From positions 124,001 through 188,000 of the forward strand of contig NZ_MTBP01000002.1 in assembly GCF_002911665.1 (NCBI RefSeq): 64,000 nt of DNA, written 5' to 3'. The notes beneath the pieces are model-generated. The model searched no databases. It was not told the origin of the DNA and saw nothing but the letters and a program-made list of their open reading frames with translations. The position numbers and the translations under genes were made by a program. Below, piece by piece: positions 23,406 through 33,689 of the stretch (within the stretch, counting starts at the first letter, position 1; each line of letters starts with the position of its first letter). This DNA is from Actinomadura rubteroloni (GTDB lineage Bacteria > Actinomycetota > Actinomycetes > Streptosporangiales > Streptosporangiaceae).

Positions 23406-24416
23406 TCAGCGCGGCGTCAGGACGGTCTTGTGCGGGAGCGCGCCGGAGAGGACGTCCGGCGCGTCCGCGAACGTCGCCGTCCGCGCCGTGATGTCGGCGA
23501 CGGCGAGACGTCCCTGGGCGATGAGGCGGAGCACGGCGGGCATGTCGTCGCGCGCGTTGGCGCGGGCCGTCACGAAGGTGATGCCGCGCCGGTAGAGGTC
23601 GTACAGCGGCGGTTCGACGGGGAAGTAGTGGATGCCCGCCGAGACGCACGTCCCGCCGGGCTCGGTGGAGCGGAGCGCCGAGAGCAGGCCGTCCGGCGTC
23701 GAGACGCAGGCGGCGACCGTCGGGAAGTCGCCGAAGCCGGTGCCGTCGGGGGTCGCTTCGACGACCGTCGCGCCGAGGCGTTCGGCGGCGGCGAGCCGTT
23801 CGGGGTCGTCGTCCACGTACGTGCAGTTCACGGCGAGGGCGCGGGCGACGGCGACCGCGTAGAGGCCGACGCTCGCCGAACCCAGCACGAGCACGTCGTC
23901 CCCCGCCCGCGCGTACGGGGCCACGCAGCGGTAGCCGTCCACGGCGTTGTCGGACACGGCCGCGACGCCGAGCGGGTCGACGCCGTCCGGCACCGGCACG
24001 CACATGGCGTCGGCGTAGGGCACGCGGACGAGGTCGGCGACCGCCCCGCCCCAGTCCCCGCCGCCGAACGGGGCGAGGCCGAAGGTGGACAGCGGCGGGA
24101 CCGACCGGCAGTACAGGCTGCGTCCGCCCCGGCAGCGGTCGCAGTGGCCGCAGGAGATCTGGAACGGCACCGCCACGACGTCGCCCGGCCGCAGCGCGGC
24201 GACGTCCGCGCCGACGGCCACGACCTCGGCCGTGAACTCGTGGCCGACGGCGTACGGCTCGTCCGTCGGCAGGAGGCCCGCGATATAGGCGACGTCCAGG
24301 TCGCAGAGCGCCACCGCCAGCGGGCGCACGAGCGCCGCGCCGCCGGAGCCGAGTTCGGGCTCGGGGACGTCGCGGAAATGCGGCGCACCGCCTCCGCCGC
24401 CGTAGAGAGCACGCAT
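23406..24416 (-). CDS. Zinc-dependent alcohol dehydrogenase (MDR family)
   Basis: A 336-residue medium-chain dehydrogenase. The catalytic zinc site is carried by ALCDLD and GHE. The structural zinc lobe is CGHCDRCRGGRSLYC. The nucleotide fold VLGSASVGLYAVAVA has S-A-S in place of the usual GxGxxG glycines. ATG 24416 has GAGGAGG upstream. The substrate cannot be assigned. It stands alone between the ArsR gene and the Usp gene. Confidence 0.85.
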   Translation of the reverse strand: MRALYGGGGGAPHFRDVPEPELGSGGAALVRPLAVALCDLDVAYIAGLLPTDEPYAVGHEFTAEVVAVGADVAALRPGDVVAVPFQISCGHCDRCRGGRSLYCRSVPPLSTFGLAPFGGGDWGGAVADLVRVPYADAMCVPVPDGVDPLGVAAVSDNAVDGYRCVAPYARAGDDVLVLGSASVGLYAVAVARALAVNCTYVDDDPERLAAAERLGATVVEATPDGTGFGDFPTVAACVSTPDGLLSALRSTEPGGTCVSAGIHYFPVEPPLYDLYRRGITFVTARANARDDMPAVLRLIAQGRLAVADITARTATFADAPDVLSGALPHKTVLTPR

Positions 24417-24516
24417 CGGGCCTCCTCTTGGTCGCCCATCAAGAGACCATGCCGATGACCACCCGGTCAAGAGGCGGCGGCGCGCTCCCCCGGGACCCGC
24501 CGCGCCCAGCCGGGCG

Positions 24517-25332
24517 TCAGCCGCCGGTGGCCGGGACGAGCACGACCGGGCAGCGCGCGTGGTGCAGCACCGCGTGGCCGACGCGTCCGACGCGGCCCCG
24601 CGTCCCGACGACGGCCAGCGCGGACTCCCCCGACGCGAGGACCAGCGCGCGGGCCGCGCCGGAGTCCGCCACGACGGGCCGGACGACCACGTCCGGATAG
24701 CGGTCCGACCAGCCCGTCAGCGCCTCGGCGAGGTCCCGGTCGGCGATGTCGCGCAGGCGCGGCGACCCCTGCTCCACGCTGACGGCGTGCAGCGCGGTGA
24801 GCCGCGCCCCGCGCAGCGACGCCTCGGCGAACGCCCAGCCGAGCGCGGCGTCCTGCCGGTGCGCGGTGTCGACGCCGACCAGGACCTCCGGCGGCGCGTC
24901 CGCCGGAGGCGCGGCCCCGGCGGGCACCGCGAGGACGGGACAGTGCGCGTGCCCGGCGACGTGCAGCGCCACCGACCCGAACAGCAGTTCAGCGAACCCG
25001 CCCGCGCCCCGCGCCCCGACCGCGAGCAGCCCCGCGCGGGCGCTCGCGTCGACCAGGGCTTCGTCGGGCTCGTTGGCGGCCAGCTCGGTCGTGACGTCCA
25101 CGTCCGGCGCCTGCTTGAGCGCATATTGCCGCTTGTCTTCCAGCAAGGCCGTTCGGTCCTCTTCCAGGCGCGCGTAGTCCAGGTCGGTCAGCGTGCCGTC
25201 GCGCAGCAGCGCCCTGGACGCGTGGACGAGCCGCAGCGGGCGCCTGTGCCGCCGCGCCTCGTCCGCCGCCCAGTCCAATGCCTGCCGGGCGTTCGCCGAG
25301 CCGTCGACGCCCGCGATGATGGGAGTGGCCAC
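24517..25332 (-). CDS. Tandem universal stress protein
   Basis: A 271-residue protein with two UspA domains. Domain 1 begins PIIAGVDGSANARQALDWA and ends with GARGAGGFAELLFGSVA, an ATP-binding motif. Domain 2 (about 145-271) ends VVGTRGRVGRVGHAVLHHA. GTG 25332. It follows kdpC on the same strand by 87 bases and may belong to the potassium/osmotic regulon. Confidence 0.88.
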   Translation of the reverse strand: MATPIIAGVDGSANARQALDWAADEARRHRRPLRLVHASRALLRDGTLTDLDYARLEEDRTALLEDKRQYALKQAPDVDVTTELAANEPDEALVDASARAGLLAVGARGAGGFAELLFGSVALHVAGHAHCPVLAVPAGAAPPADAPPEVLVGVDTAHRQDAALGWAFAEASLRGARLTALHAVSVEQGSPRLRDIADRDLAEALTGWSDRYPDVVVRPVVADSGAARALVLASGESALAVVGTRGRVGRVGHAVLHHARCPVVLVPATGG

Positions 25333-25419
25333 GGTTCCGCCCCTCTCTCTCGTTGGGATTCCTATTCCCGTCCAGGCCCAAGTCCGCGTCCCGGCTCGGG
25401 AACGGGCGCCTGACGATCG

Positions 25420-26274
25420 TCAGCCCCGGTCCAGCGCGATGTTGAGTTCGAGCACGTTGACCGACGGCTCGCCCAGGAATCCGAGCGCCCGCCCGGTGGT
25501 GCGGACGTCGATCAGGTGGAGCACGCGCGCCACGGGCAGGCCGCGCGCCCGCGCGACCCGGGCCGCCTGGAGCCGCGCCCACGCCACCGAGATGTGCGGG
25601 TCGAGTCCGGAGCCGGAGCCGGTGACCGCGTCGGGCGGGACGACCGGGTGGGCGGGCGCAGTACCGCGTATCGGGACGATCCGCCCGGCGGAGTAGTCCG
25701 CGCCGGGCCTGCCGCACTCGACCCGGAGGCCCCGGTACACCGCGAGGAACGGTTTCGCCGGGCACGCCTGGTTGACGCTGACGACGCGGACCGGGTGGGC
25801 GACGTCGCCCGTCCGGTCGCGCGTCCCGAACACCGCGAGGACGGCGCCCCGCCCGTCCGGGGTGCAGAACGGCCGGGACCCGTCCACGCTTTCCAACCGT
25901 CCGACGGCGAGGCTCGCCGCGCAGACCCGCGTGAGCAGGCTCTCGGCCCGGCCGTCCACGACGTCCTCCGGGCCGAGGTTGGACGCGCCCGTGGCGGTCG
26001 GGTCGTAGCCGTCCCCCGCGTTGGAGATCCGCGACTGGAAGTACTGCCGCAGCGGACGCCCCTCCCGGTCGGTGAACGACTGACCGATCAGCGAACTGCC
26101 GACCTCGCGTCCGGAGACCGTGACGTACGACCCGCCGGCCTTGTGCCGGAGCCCTGGAAGCTGCGCGACCGCGAGGACCGCGGCCGGATAGGCGACCCCG
26201 CACACGACCGTCAGGACCAGCAGCGCCCGCAGCCCGGCGACGTGCCGGCGGAGCCGGCTAGGAAGCGTGCTCAT
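25420..26274 (-). CDS. kdpC: Potassium-transporting ATPase subunit C
   Basis: A 284-residue KdpC: one N-terminal TM helix (about 15-37), then the periplasmic domain with [34 protein letters not shown] and the C-terminal [26 protein letters not shown] motif. The insertion at about 100-180 makes it longer than the usual 190-200 residues. The start overlaps the kdpB stop (ATGA 26271-26274). Confidence 0.95.
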   Translation of the reverse strand: MSTLPSRLRRHVAGLRALLVLTVVCGVAYPAAVLAVAQLPGLRHKAGGSYVTVSGREVGSSLIGQSFTDREGRPLRQYFQSRISNAGDGYDPTATGASNLGPEDVVDGRAESLLTRVCAASLAVGRLESVDGSRPFCTPDGRGAVLAVFGTRDRTGDVAHPVRVVSVNQACPAKPFLAVYRGLRVECGRPGADYSAGRIVPIRGTAPAHPVVPPDAVTGSGSGLDPHISVAWARLQAARVARARGLPVARVLHLIDVRTTGRALGFLGEPSVNVLELNIALDRG

Positions 26275-28346
26275 GAGACCCCCGGAAGGAACTGGACGAG
26301 AAGGTCGACGATCTTGATCCCGGCGAACGGCGCGACCACGCCGCCGAGCCCGTACACGCCGAGGTTGCGGCGCAGCAGCCGCGCCGCGCTCGCCGGCCGG
26401 TACCGCACGCCGCGCAGCGCCAGCGGGATCAGCGCGACGATGACCAGCGCGTTGAAGACGACCGCCGACAGGATCGCGCTCTGCGGCGAGGCCAGCCGCA
26501 TGACGTTGAGCCGGTCCAGGCCGGGGAACAGCCCCACGAACAGCGCCGGGATGATCGCGAAGTACTTGGCGATGTCGTTGGCGATCGAGAACGTCGTCAG
26601 CGCGCCGCGCGTGATGAGGAGCTGCTTGCCGATCTCCACGATCTCGATGAGCTTGGTCGGGTCGGAGTCCAGGTCGACCATGTTCCCGGCCTCCTTCGCG
26701 GCGGACGTGCCCGTGTTCATCGCGACGCCGACGTCGGCCTGGGCGAGCGCGGGGGCGTCGTTGGTGCCGTCGCCGGTCATCGCGACGAGCCGTCCGCCCT
26801 CCTGCTCCTTCCGGATGAACGCGAGCTTGTCCTCGGGCGTGGCCTCGGCGAGGAAGTCGTCCACGCCCGCCTCGTCGGCGATGGCCTTCGCGGTCAGCGG
26901 GTTGTCGCCGGTCACCATGATCGTCCGGATGCCGAGGGCGCGCATGTGGCCGAACCGCTCCCGCATGCCGGGCTTGACGACGTCCTTGAGGTGAACGACG
27001 CCGAGCACGCGCGCCCGCCCGCCGGCGATCTCGCCGACGACCAGCGGGGTGCCGCCGCTCGCGGCGATGCCGTCGACCACGCCGCCGAGTTCGGGCGCGA
27101 CGGTCCCGCCGTGCTCCCGGATCCAGTCGGCGACGGCCGACGCCGCGCCCTTGCGGAGGCGCCGCCCGTCGAGGTCCACGCCCGACATGCGGGTCTGCGC
27201 GGTGAACGGGACCCACACGGCGTGCGCCAGTTCGCCGGGACGGCGTTCCCGCACGCCGTGCGCCCGCTCGGCGTAGACGACGATGGACCGTCCCTCGGGC
27301 GTCTCGTCGGCCAGCGACGACAACTGCGCCGCGTCCGCCAGTTCCCCGATCGTCGTCGCGCCGACCGGGACGAACTCGGCCGCCTGCCGGTCCCCGAGCG
27401 TGATCGTGCCGGTCTTGTCCAGCAGCAGCGTGTCGACGTCGCCGGCGGCCTCGACGGCGCGTCCCGACATCGCGAGGACGTTGCGCCGGACGAGCCGGTC
27501 CATCCCCGCGATGCCGATCGCCGACAGCAGCGCGCCGATCGTCGTCGGGATCAGGCAGACGACCAGGGACACCAGCACGATGGCGGTCACCCCGTGCGCA
27601 TCCAGCGCGGCGGTGTCGGCGACCCCCGGGTTCCCGGCCCGCGCGAAGATCGCGACCGGCTGCAGCGTCGCGACGGCGACCAGGAAGATGATCGTCATCG
27701 CGGCGAGCAGGATGTTCAGCGCGATCTCGTTCGGGGTCTTCTGCCGGGACGCGCCCTCGACCAGCGCGATCATCGTGTCGAGGAACGACGCGCCGGGCCG
27801 CTGGGTGATCTTCACGACGATGCGGTCGGAGAGGACCTTCGTCCCGCCGGTCACCGCCGAGCGGTCGCCGCCGGACTCGCGGATGACGGGCGCGGACTCG
27901 CCGGTGATCGCCGACTCGTCCACGCTCGCGATGCCCTCGACCACGTCGCCGTCGCCCGGCACGATCTCCCCGGCCTCGACCACGACGACGTCGCCCCGCC
28001 GCAGCTCGGCGGCCGGGACGACCTCCTCGGCGGCGTCCGCGCCGGGCCGCCAGTCCGTGAGCCGCCGGGCGGTGGCGTCCTTCTTGGCGCCGCGGAGCGC
28101 GTCGGCCTGCGCCTTGCCGCGTCCTTCGGCGACGGCCTCGGCGAGGTTGGCGAACACGACCGTCAGCCAGAGCCAGGCCGCGATCAGCACGGCGAACGCC
28201 GAGACGTCACCGGCGGCGAGGACCGTCGTCCACAGCGCGCCGATCTCCACGATCAGCATGACGGGGTTGCGCCACATCACGCGCGGGTCCAGCTTGCGGA
28301 GCGCCAGCGGGAGCGCGCCGAGCAGCAGGCGCGGGGTCGTGGCCAT
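26271..28346 (-). CDS. kdpB: Potassium-transporting P-type ATPase, catalytic subunit
   Basis: A 691-residue P-type ATPase that drives K+ uptake through KdpA. The phosphorylation motif is DKTGTIT. TGES (as ITGESAPV), TGDN ([14 protein letters not shown]) and [20 protein letters not shown] are all intact. Seven TM helices are expected. The start ATG at 28346 lies two bases after the kdpA stop codon, so the pair is coupled. Confidence 0.97.
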   Translation of the reverse strand: MATTPRLLLGALPLALRKLDPRVMWRNPVMLIVEIGALWTTVLAAGDVSAFAVLIAAWLWLTVVFANLAEAVAEGRGKAQADALRGAKKDATARRLTDWRPGADAAEEVVPAAELRRGDVVVVEAGEIVPGDGDVVEGIASVDESAITGESAPVIRESGGDRSAVTGGTKVLSDRIVVKITQRPGASFLDTMIALVEGASRQKTPNEIALNILLAAMTIIFLVAVATLQPVAIFARAGNPGVADTAALDAHGVTAIVLVSLVVCLIPTTIGALLSAIGIAGMDRLVRRNVLAMSGRAVEAAGDVDTLLLDKTGTITLGDRQAAEFVPVGATTIGELADAAQLSSLADETPEGRSIVVYAERAHGVRERRPGELAHAVWVPFTAQTRMSGVDLDGRRLRKGAASAVADWIREHGGTVAPELGGVVDGIAASGGTPLVVGEIAGGRARVLGVVHLKDVVKPGMRERFGHMRALGIRTIMVTGDNPLTAKAIADEAGVDDFLAEATPEDKLAFIRKEQEGGRLVAMTGDGTNDAPALAQADVGVAMNTGTSAAKEAGNMVDLDSDPTKLIEIVEIGKQLLITRGALTTFSIANDIAKYFAIIPALFVGLFPGLDRLNVMRLASPQSAILSAVVFNALVIVALIPLALRGVRYRPASAARLLRRNLGVYGLGGVVAPFAGIKIVDLLVQFLPGVS

Positions 28347-28348
28347 CG

Positions 28349-30010
28349 CTAGTGGATCCCTTCCGCCAGCGGGCCGAGGGCCAGCGCCGGGACGAACGTG
28401 AGGGCGACGAGGACGAGCGTCACGCCCGCGACCATGCCGACGAACTGCGGCCGGTGCGTCGGGAGCGTGCCGTCGGACTCCGGGACGGCGCGCTGCGCGG
28501 CCAGCGACCCGGCCAGGGCCAGCACGAAGATCATCGGCAGGAAGCGCCCGAAGGCCATTGCGAGGCCGAGCGCGGTGTCGTAGAACGGCGTGTTCACGGT
28601 GAGCCCGGCGAACGCCGACCCGTTGTTGTTCGCCGCGCTGGTGAAGGCGTAGAGCACTTCGGAGAAGCCGTGCGGGCCGGTGTTGAGCATCGCGGCGCGC
28701 GGCCCCGGGAACGCCGTCGCGACGGCCGTGCCGGTCAGCACGATCACCGGGGTGACGAGGAAGTACAGCGACGCGAGCTTCATCTCCCGGGCGCCGATCT
28801 TCTTGCCCATGTACTCGGGAGTCCGGCCGACCATGAGGCCCGCGACGAACACCGTGATGATCGCGAGGACGAGCATCCCGTACAGGCCCGAGCCGGTGCC
28901 GCCGGGCGCGACCTCGCCGACCATCATGTTCAGCAGGAGCGCGGCGCCGCCGAGGCTCGTGTACGAGTCGTGGGACGAGTCCACGGCGCCCGTCGAGGTC
29001 AGCGTCGTCGCGGTGGCGAACACGGCCGAGTCCAGGACGCCGAACCGCTGCTCGGTGCCCTCCGCCGCCGCCCCGGCCGCCGTCGGCACGGTGCCGTGGT
29101 GGACGCCCTGCGCGGTCATCGTCGCCGTGACGCTGAGCACCGCGAGCACGGCCATCACCGCGACGATCGCGTACCCCTGCCGCTTCTGCCCGACCATCCG
29201 GCCGAACGTGCGCGGCAGCGAGAACGCGAGGACGAGCAGCAGGAACACTTCGATCCAGTTCGTCCAGGCCGTCGGATTCTCGAAGGGGTGCGCCGAGTTG
29301 GCGTTGAAGAAGCCGCCGCCGTTCGTCCCGAGCTCCTTGATCGCCTCCTGCGAGGCGACCGGCCCGCCGGTCACGGTCTGGGACGCGCCCGTCAGCGTGT
29401 GGACGGTGTGCGGGCCGGCCAGGTTCTGGACCGTGCCACCCGCGATCAGCACGACCGCGCCGACGAGCGCGATCGGCAGCAGGACGCGCACCGTGCCCCG
29501 GACGAGGTCGACCCAGAAGTTGCCCAGCTCCCCCGTCCGGGTGCGGACGAGACCGCGCACGAACGCGACGGCGACGGCCATCCCGACGGCGGCGGACACG
29601 AAGTTCTGCACCGCGAGGCCCGCCATCTGCACCAGGTGGCCCATCGTGGTCTCGCCCGCGTACGCCTGCCAGTTCGTGTTCGTCACGAAGCTGACAGCGG
29701 TGTTCCAGGCGACGTGGTCCCGCACGCCGGGGAGCCCGAGGCTCCACGGCAGGCGGCTCTGGACGCGCTGGAACCCGTACAGGAACAGGACCGAGACCGC
29801 CGAGAACGCGAGGACGCTCCGCAGGTAGACCGGCCACCGCTGCTCGGCGTCCGCGTCCACGCCGACGAGCCGGTAGATGCGGCGTTCCACCGCGAGGTGC
29901 CGGGTGGCGGAGTAGACGCGGTACATGTGGTCGCCGAGCGGCACGTGCACCACGGCCAGGGCGACGATCAGGGAGGCGGGGAACAGGATCCCCGCCGCGG
30001 TCGGGCCCAT
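28349..30010 (-). CDS. kdpA: Potassium-transporting ATPase subunit A
   Basis: A 553-residue channel-like subunit with about ten TM helices and the four selectivity-filter-like loops (for example [67 protein letters not shown]). ATG 30010 abuts the kdpF stop codon (TAGATG). Confidence 0.97.
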   Translation of the reverse strand: MGPTAAGILFPASLIVALAVVHVPLGDHMYRVYSATRHLAVERRIYRLVGVDADAEQRWPVYLRSVLAFSAVSVLFLYGFQRVQSRLPWSLGLPGVRDHVAWNTAVSFVTNTNWQAYAGETTMGHLVQMAGLAVQNFVSAAVGMAVAVAFVRGLVRTRTGELGNFWVDLVRGTVRVLLPIALVGAVVLIAGGTVQNLAGPHTVHTLTGASQTVTGGPVASQEAIKELGTNGGGFFNANSAHPFENPTAWTNWIEVFLLLVLAFSLPRTFGRMVGQKRQGYAIVAVMAVLAVLSVTATMTAQGVHHGTVPTAAGAAAEGTEQRFGVLDSAVFATATTLTSTGAVDSSHDSYTSLGGAALLLNMMVGEVAPGGTGSGLYGMLVLAIITVFVAGLMVGRTPEYMGKKIGAREMKLASLYFLVTPVIVLTGTAVATAFPGPRAAMLNTGPHGFSEVLYAFTSAANNNGSAFAGLTVNTPFYDTALGLAMAFGRFLPMIFVLALAGSLAAQRAVPESDGTLPTHRPQFVGMVAGVTLVLVALTFVPALALGPLAEGIH

Positions 30011-30100
30011 CTAGAACCTCTCCGGGAACAGCAGGGCCGCCACGAGGAACACGACGAGGCCGGTCGCGAGGACCAGCCCGACGGCGTTGTCGGCGCTCAC
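30011..30100 (-). CDS. kdpF: KdpF stabilising peptide
   Basis: 29 residues, one TM helix ([20 protein letters not shown]) and the terminal FPERF typical of KdpF. GTG 30100 overlaps the stop of the peptide upstream (GTGA). It stabilises the KdpABC complex by family. Confidence 0.9.
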   Translation of the reverse strand: MSADNAVGLVLATGLVVFLVAALLFPERF

Positions 30101-30180
30101 CGGCGTTCCACCGCCGAGACGATGAGGCCGAGCACCGCGAACACCGCGATGGTCAGCGCGACGAGGACCAGGTCTGCCAT
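30097..30180 (-). CDS. 27-aa membrane peptide at the head of kdp
   Basis: A tiny gene encoding one hydrophobic helix ([19 protein letters not shown]) followed by AVERR. It begins at ATG 30180 and its stop overlaps the kdpF start. Similar short peptides precede kdpF in several actinomycetes. It is probably an accessory subunit. Confidence 0.7.
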   Translation of the reverse strand: MADLVLVALTIAVFAVLGLIVSAVERR

Positions 30181-30277
30181 GGCGTCCGACTCCAGGAACA
30201 GCCCGTGCGCGGCACGGGACGGGGGTGGGAAACGGGCTCCGGCGGATCCGTCCGGGGCCGTTGCCGAGGAAATACCC

Positions 30278-30360
30278 GACGCGTCCCGATTCGGGGGATC
30301 TTGACGCGTTTCCTACGCTTTCGACGCGTTTCTTCACGCGCCCCTGACGCCCGTTTCCGC
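30278..30360. promoter_or_regulatory. Direct GACGC repeats in the kdpF-A-B-C / kdpD intergenic region
   Basis: GACGCGT occurs at 30278, GACGCGTTTC at 30303 and again at 30323, and GACGCCCGTTTC at 30346. Steps of 25, 20 and 23 bp. They lie between the divergent kdp structural genes and kdpDE and are candidates for KdpE binding sites. Confidence 0.45.
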
Positions 30361-30432
30361 AGGCCCGCGGGCCACGGCGCTACCGTGAAGCGTGACGGGC
30401 GCCAGGCCACGGCGCCCGGAAGGGAAACGACG

Positions 30433-32940
30433 ATGTCCAGGGGGCGGCTGCGCATCTACCTGGGAGCGGCGCCCGGCGTCGGCAAGACCTGCGCGATGCT
30501 CGCCGAGGGCGCGCGGCGGGCCGGGCGCGGCACCGACGTGGTCGTCGGCTGCGTCGAGACCCACGACCGGCCCCGGACCGCCGCCCTGCTCGACGGCCTG
30601 GAGGTCGTCCCGCGCCGGACGGTCCGCTACCGGGGCGCGACGTTCGCCGAGCTGGACGTCGAGGCGGTGCTCCAGCGCGCTCCGGACGTGGTGCTGGTGG
30701 ACGAGCTGGCGCACACGAACGTCCCGGGCTCCGCGCACGAGAAGCGCTGGCAGGACGTCGAGGACCTGCTCGACGCGGGCATCACCGTCGTCACCACGGT
30801 GAACGTCCAGCACCTGGAGTCGATGAACGACGTCGTCGCCGACATCACCGGCGTGCCGCAGCGGGAGACCGTCCCCGACGAGGTCGTCCGGCGCGCCGAC
30901 GAGGTCGAGCTGGTGGACATGGCGCCCGAGGCGCTGCGGCGGCGGATGGCGCACGGCAACGTCTACGCGCCCGAGAAGGTCGACGCCGCGCTGTCGAACT
31001 ACTTCCGCGTCGGGAACCTCACCGCGCTGCGCGAGCTGGCGCTGCTGTGGCTGGCCGGGAAGGTGGACGACCAGCTCGACCGCTACCGCGCCGACCACGG
31101 CATCTCCGGCACGTGGGAGGCGCGCGAGCGGGTCGTCGTCGCGCTCACCGGCGGCCCGGAGGGCGAGACGCTCATCCGCCGCGCGGCGCGGATCGCGGCC
31201 CGCACCAAGGGCGCCGACCTGCTGGCCGTGCACGTCGCCCACGGGGACGGCCTGGCGGGCGCCCGTCCCGGCTCCCTGGCGCGGCAACGGGAGATCGTCG
31301 AGAGCCTCGGCGGGACGTACCACCAGGTCGTGGGCGACGACGTGCCGCGCGCTCTGATCGACTTCGCCCGCGCCGTCAACGCGACGCAGCTCGTCCTCGG
31401 CGTGTCCCGGCGGCGGCGCTCCGCGCAGCTCCTGCGGCCGGGCATCGGCGTCACGACGACCGCGCTGTCGGGGTCGATCGACGTCCACATGGTCACCCAC
31501 GACCTCGCCCGGCGCGGACGGTACCGGCCCCCGCGCGCAACGGGCGTGCCGCCCGGCCGCCGCCTCGGCGCGTTCGCGCTCGCCGTCGCCGGGCTCCCGC
31601 TGCTGGTGTTCGCGCTGACCCGGACGCGCGGCCTCGGCCTGTCCGGCGACATCCTGTTCTTCCTGTCGGCGGTCGTCGGCGTCGCGCTGCTCGGCGGGCT
31701 GTGGCCCGCGCTGTTCACCGCCGTCACCGGGTTCCTGCTGCTCAACTGGTATTTCACCCCGCCCTTCCACCGGCTGACGATCGCCGACCAGGGCAACTGG
31801 GTCGCGCTCGTGGTGTTCGTGCTCGTCGGAGCGGGGGTCAGCGCGGTGGTGGACCGGGCCGCGCGGCGCGCCCGCGAGGCCGCCGACCTCGGCGCCGAGG
31901 CCGAGGTGCTGTCGACGCTCGCGGGCAACGTCCTGCGCGGCGAACGGGCGCTGGACGACCTGCTCCGGCGGCTCCGCGAGACGTTCGGGCTCACCTCGGT
32001 GACGCTGCTGGAACGGCCTGCCGAGTCCGGTGGCTGGCGCGTCGTCGCGACCGTCGGCGGACGGCCCTGCACCGCGCCCGACGAGGCCGACACCGGCATC
32101 CCGATCGACGCCGGGCTCGTCCTGGCGCTGCGCGGCCGTCCGCTGCCCGCCCGCGACCGGCGCATCCTGGAGGCGTTCGGCGTCCAGGCCGCCGTCGCGC
32201 TGCGGCACCAGCGGCTCGCCGCCGAGGCCGAGCGGGCGCGTCCGCTGGAGGCCGCCGACCGGATGCGGACCGCGCTGCTCAACGCCGTCAGCCACGACCT
32301 GCGGACCCCGCTCGCGTCCGCCACGGCGGCGGTCGACGGGCTGCGCAACACCGGGATCGCCTGGACGGACGGCGAACGCGCCGAACTCCTCGACACCGCC
32401 GCCGAGTCCGTGGACCGCCTCGACCGGCTCGTCGCCAACCTCCTCGACATGAGCCGCCTCCAGGCCGGGGCGCTCGGGATGGTGCTGCGGCCGCTCGCGC
32501 TGGACGAGGTCGTCCCCCGCGCCCTGGACGACCTCCGCCCCGGCCGCGAGCGCGTCACGGTGGACGTCCCGGTCGATCTGCCCGCCGTCCTGGCCGACCC
32601 GGCGCTGCTCGAACGCGTCCTCGCCAACCTCATCGCCAACGCGCTGCGCTACAGCCCGCACGACCGGCCCGTCCTGGTCAGCGCCGGGGCGCTGCGCGAC
32701 CGCGTCGAGCTGCGCGTCGCCGATCGCGGCCCCGGCATCCCCGCCGACCGGCGCGACCGCGTCTTCCGGCCGTTCCAGCGGCTGGACGACCGCGACAACC
32801 ACACCGGCGTCGGCCTCGGCCTCGCCCTGTCGCGCGGCCTCACCGAGGCGATGGGCGGCGCGCTGGTCCCCGAGGACACGCCCGGCGGCGGCCTCACGAT
32901 GATCGTCTCCCTCCGGGCGGACCAGAACGGAGCCCCATGA
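30433..32940 (+). CDS. kdpD: Osmosensitive K+ channel histidine kinase
   Basis: An 835-residue sensor kinase. The KdpD N-terminal domain has Walker A GAAPGVGKTCAM and DVVLVDELAHTN. Next come a Usp-like domain (about 225-340), four TM helices (about 375-470), a GAF-like domain, and a kinase with H-box AVSHDLRTPL, N-box NLIANALRYSP and G-boxes DRGPGIP and TGVGLGLALSR. ATG 30433 with GAAGGG upstream. It controls kdpFABC through KdpE in response to low K+ or turgor. It is divergent from kdpFABC rather than downstream of it. Confidence 0.96.
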   Translation: MSRGRLRIYLGAAPGVGKTCAMLAEGARRAGRGTDVVVGCVETHDRPRTAALLDGLEVVPRRTVRYRGATFAELDVEAVLQRAPDVVLVDELAHTNVPGSAHEKRWQDVEDLLDAGITVVTTVNVQHLESMNDVVADITGVPQRETVPDEVVRRADEVELVDMAPEALRRRMAHGNVYAPEKVDAALSNYFRVGNLTALRELALLWLAGKVDDQLDRYRADHGISGTWEARERVVVALTGGPEGETLIRRAARIAARTKGADLLAVHVAHGDGLAGARPGSLARQREIVESLGGTYHQVVGDDVPRALIDFARAVNATQLVLGVSRRRRSAQLLRPGIGVTTTALSGSIDVHMVTHDLARRGRYRPPRATGVPPGRRLGAFALAVAGLPLLVFALTRTRGLGLSGDILFFLSAVVGVALLGGLWPALFTAVTGFLLLNWYFTPPFHRLTIADQGNWVALVVFVLVGAGVSAVVDRAARRAREAADLGAEAEVLSTLAGNVLRGERALDDLLRRLRETFGLTSVTLLERPAESGGWRVVATVGGRPCTAPDEADTGIPIDAGLVLALRGRPLPARDRRILEAFGVQAAVALRHQRLAAEAERARPLEAADRMRTALLNAVSHDLRTPLASATAAVDGLRNTGIAWTDGERAELLDTAAESVDRLDRLVANLLDMSRLQAGALGMVLRPLALDEVVPRALDDLRPGRERVTVDVPVDLPAVLADPALLERVLANLIANALRYSPHDRPVLVSAGALRDRVELRVADRGPGIPADRRDRVFRPFQRLDDRDNHTGVGLGLALSRGLTEAMGGALVPEDTPGGGLTMIVSLRADQNGAP

Positions 32941-33614
32941 CCCGCGTCCTCGTCGTGGACGACGAACCGCAGCTCCTGCGCGCCCTTCGCATCAACCTGC
33001 GCGCCCGGGACTTCGCCGTCGAGGTCGCGCCCGACGGCACCGCCGCGCTGCGGCTCGCCGGGGACTTCCATCCCGACCTGGTCGTCCTCGACCTAGGCCT
33101 GCCCGACCTGGACGGCGTGGACGTCATCCAGGGCCTGCGCGGCTGGACGAACGTCCCGATCATCGTCCTGTCCGGGCGGGCCGGGAGCCGCGACAAGGTA
33201 GAGGCCCTGGAGGCGGGCGCCGACGACTACGTCACCAAGCCGTTCAACATGGACGAGCTGGTCGCGCGGATCCGCGCCGTCACCCGCCGGGCCGGCCCCG
33301 AGGACTCCGTCCGCGTGGTGGCCGTCGGGGCGTGGAGCGTCGACCTGGCCGACAAGACCGCCACCGGCGCCGACGGGAGCGCCCTGCGCCTCACTCCGAC
33401 CGAGTGGCACCTGCTCGAACTGCTGCTGCGCAACCCGGGCAAGCTCATCGGCCAGCGGCAGCTCCTGACGTCCGTCTGGGGGCCGGGCTACGTCAAGGAG
33501 ACCCACTACCTGCGCCAGTACATGGCGCAACTGCGGCGCAAGCTCGAAGCGGACCCGGCCCGTCCGCGCCACCTGCTCACCGAACCGGGCATGGGCTACC
33601 GCTTCCAGCCCTGA
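32937..33614 (+). CDS. kdpE: Response regulator KdpE
   Basis: A 225-residue OmpR-type regulator: receiver domain with VVDDEP, phospho-acceptor in VVLDLGLPDLDG and the YVTKPF lysine, then a winged-helix output domain (LTPTEWHLLELLLRNPG, THYLRQYMAQLRRKLE). ATGA overlap with kdpD. Confidence 0.96.
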   Translation: MTRVLVVDDEPQLLRALRINLRARDFAVEVAPDGTAALRLAGDFHPDLVVLDLGLPDLDGVDVIQGLRGWTNVPIIVLSGRAGSRDKVEALEAGADDYVTKPFNMDELVARIRAVTRRAGPEDSVRVVAVGAWSVDLADKTATGADGSALRLTPTEWHLLELLLRNPGKLIGQRQLLTSVWGPGYVKETHYLRQYMAQLRRKLEADPARPRHLLTEPGMGYRFQP

Positions 33615-33689
33615 CCGGCCGGCCGATTCGCCGGTCTCGCGGGGGTTCGCGTCGGTAGGGTCGGGCGCGGCGGGCAGGGAGGGCTGCTG

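Noticed and set aside
30334..32802. Long minus-strand open frame opposite kdpD
   Set aside because: It is antisense to a gene with complete kdpD motifs; its composition (Val/Arg/Gly/Asp-rich, no domain) is the typical shadow of GC-rich coding DNA.
31047..33614. Long plus-strand frame overlapping kdpD in another frame and ending in KdpE
   Set aside because: Only its KdpE portion is real; the upstream part is an Arg/Pro-rich out-of-frame reading of kdpD.
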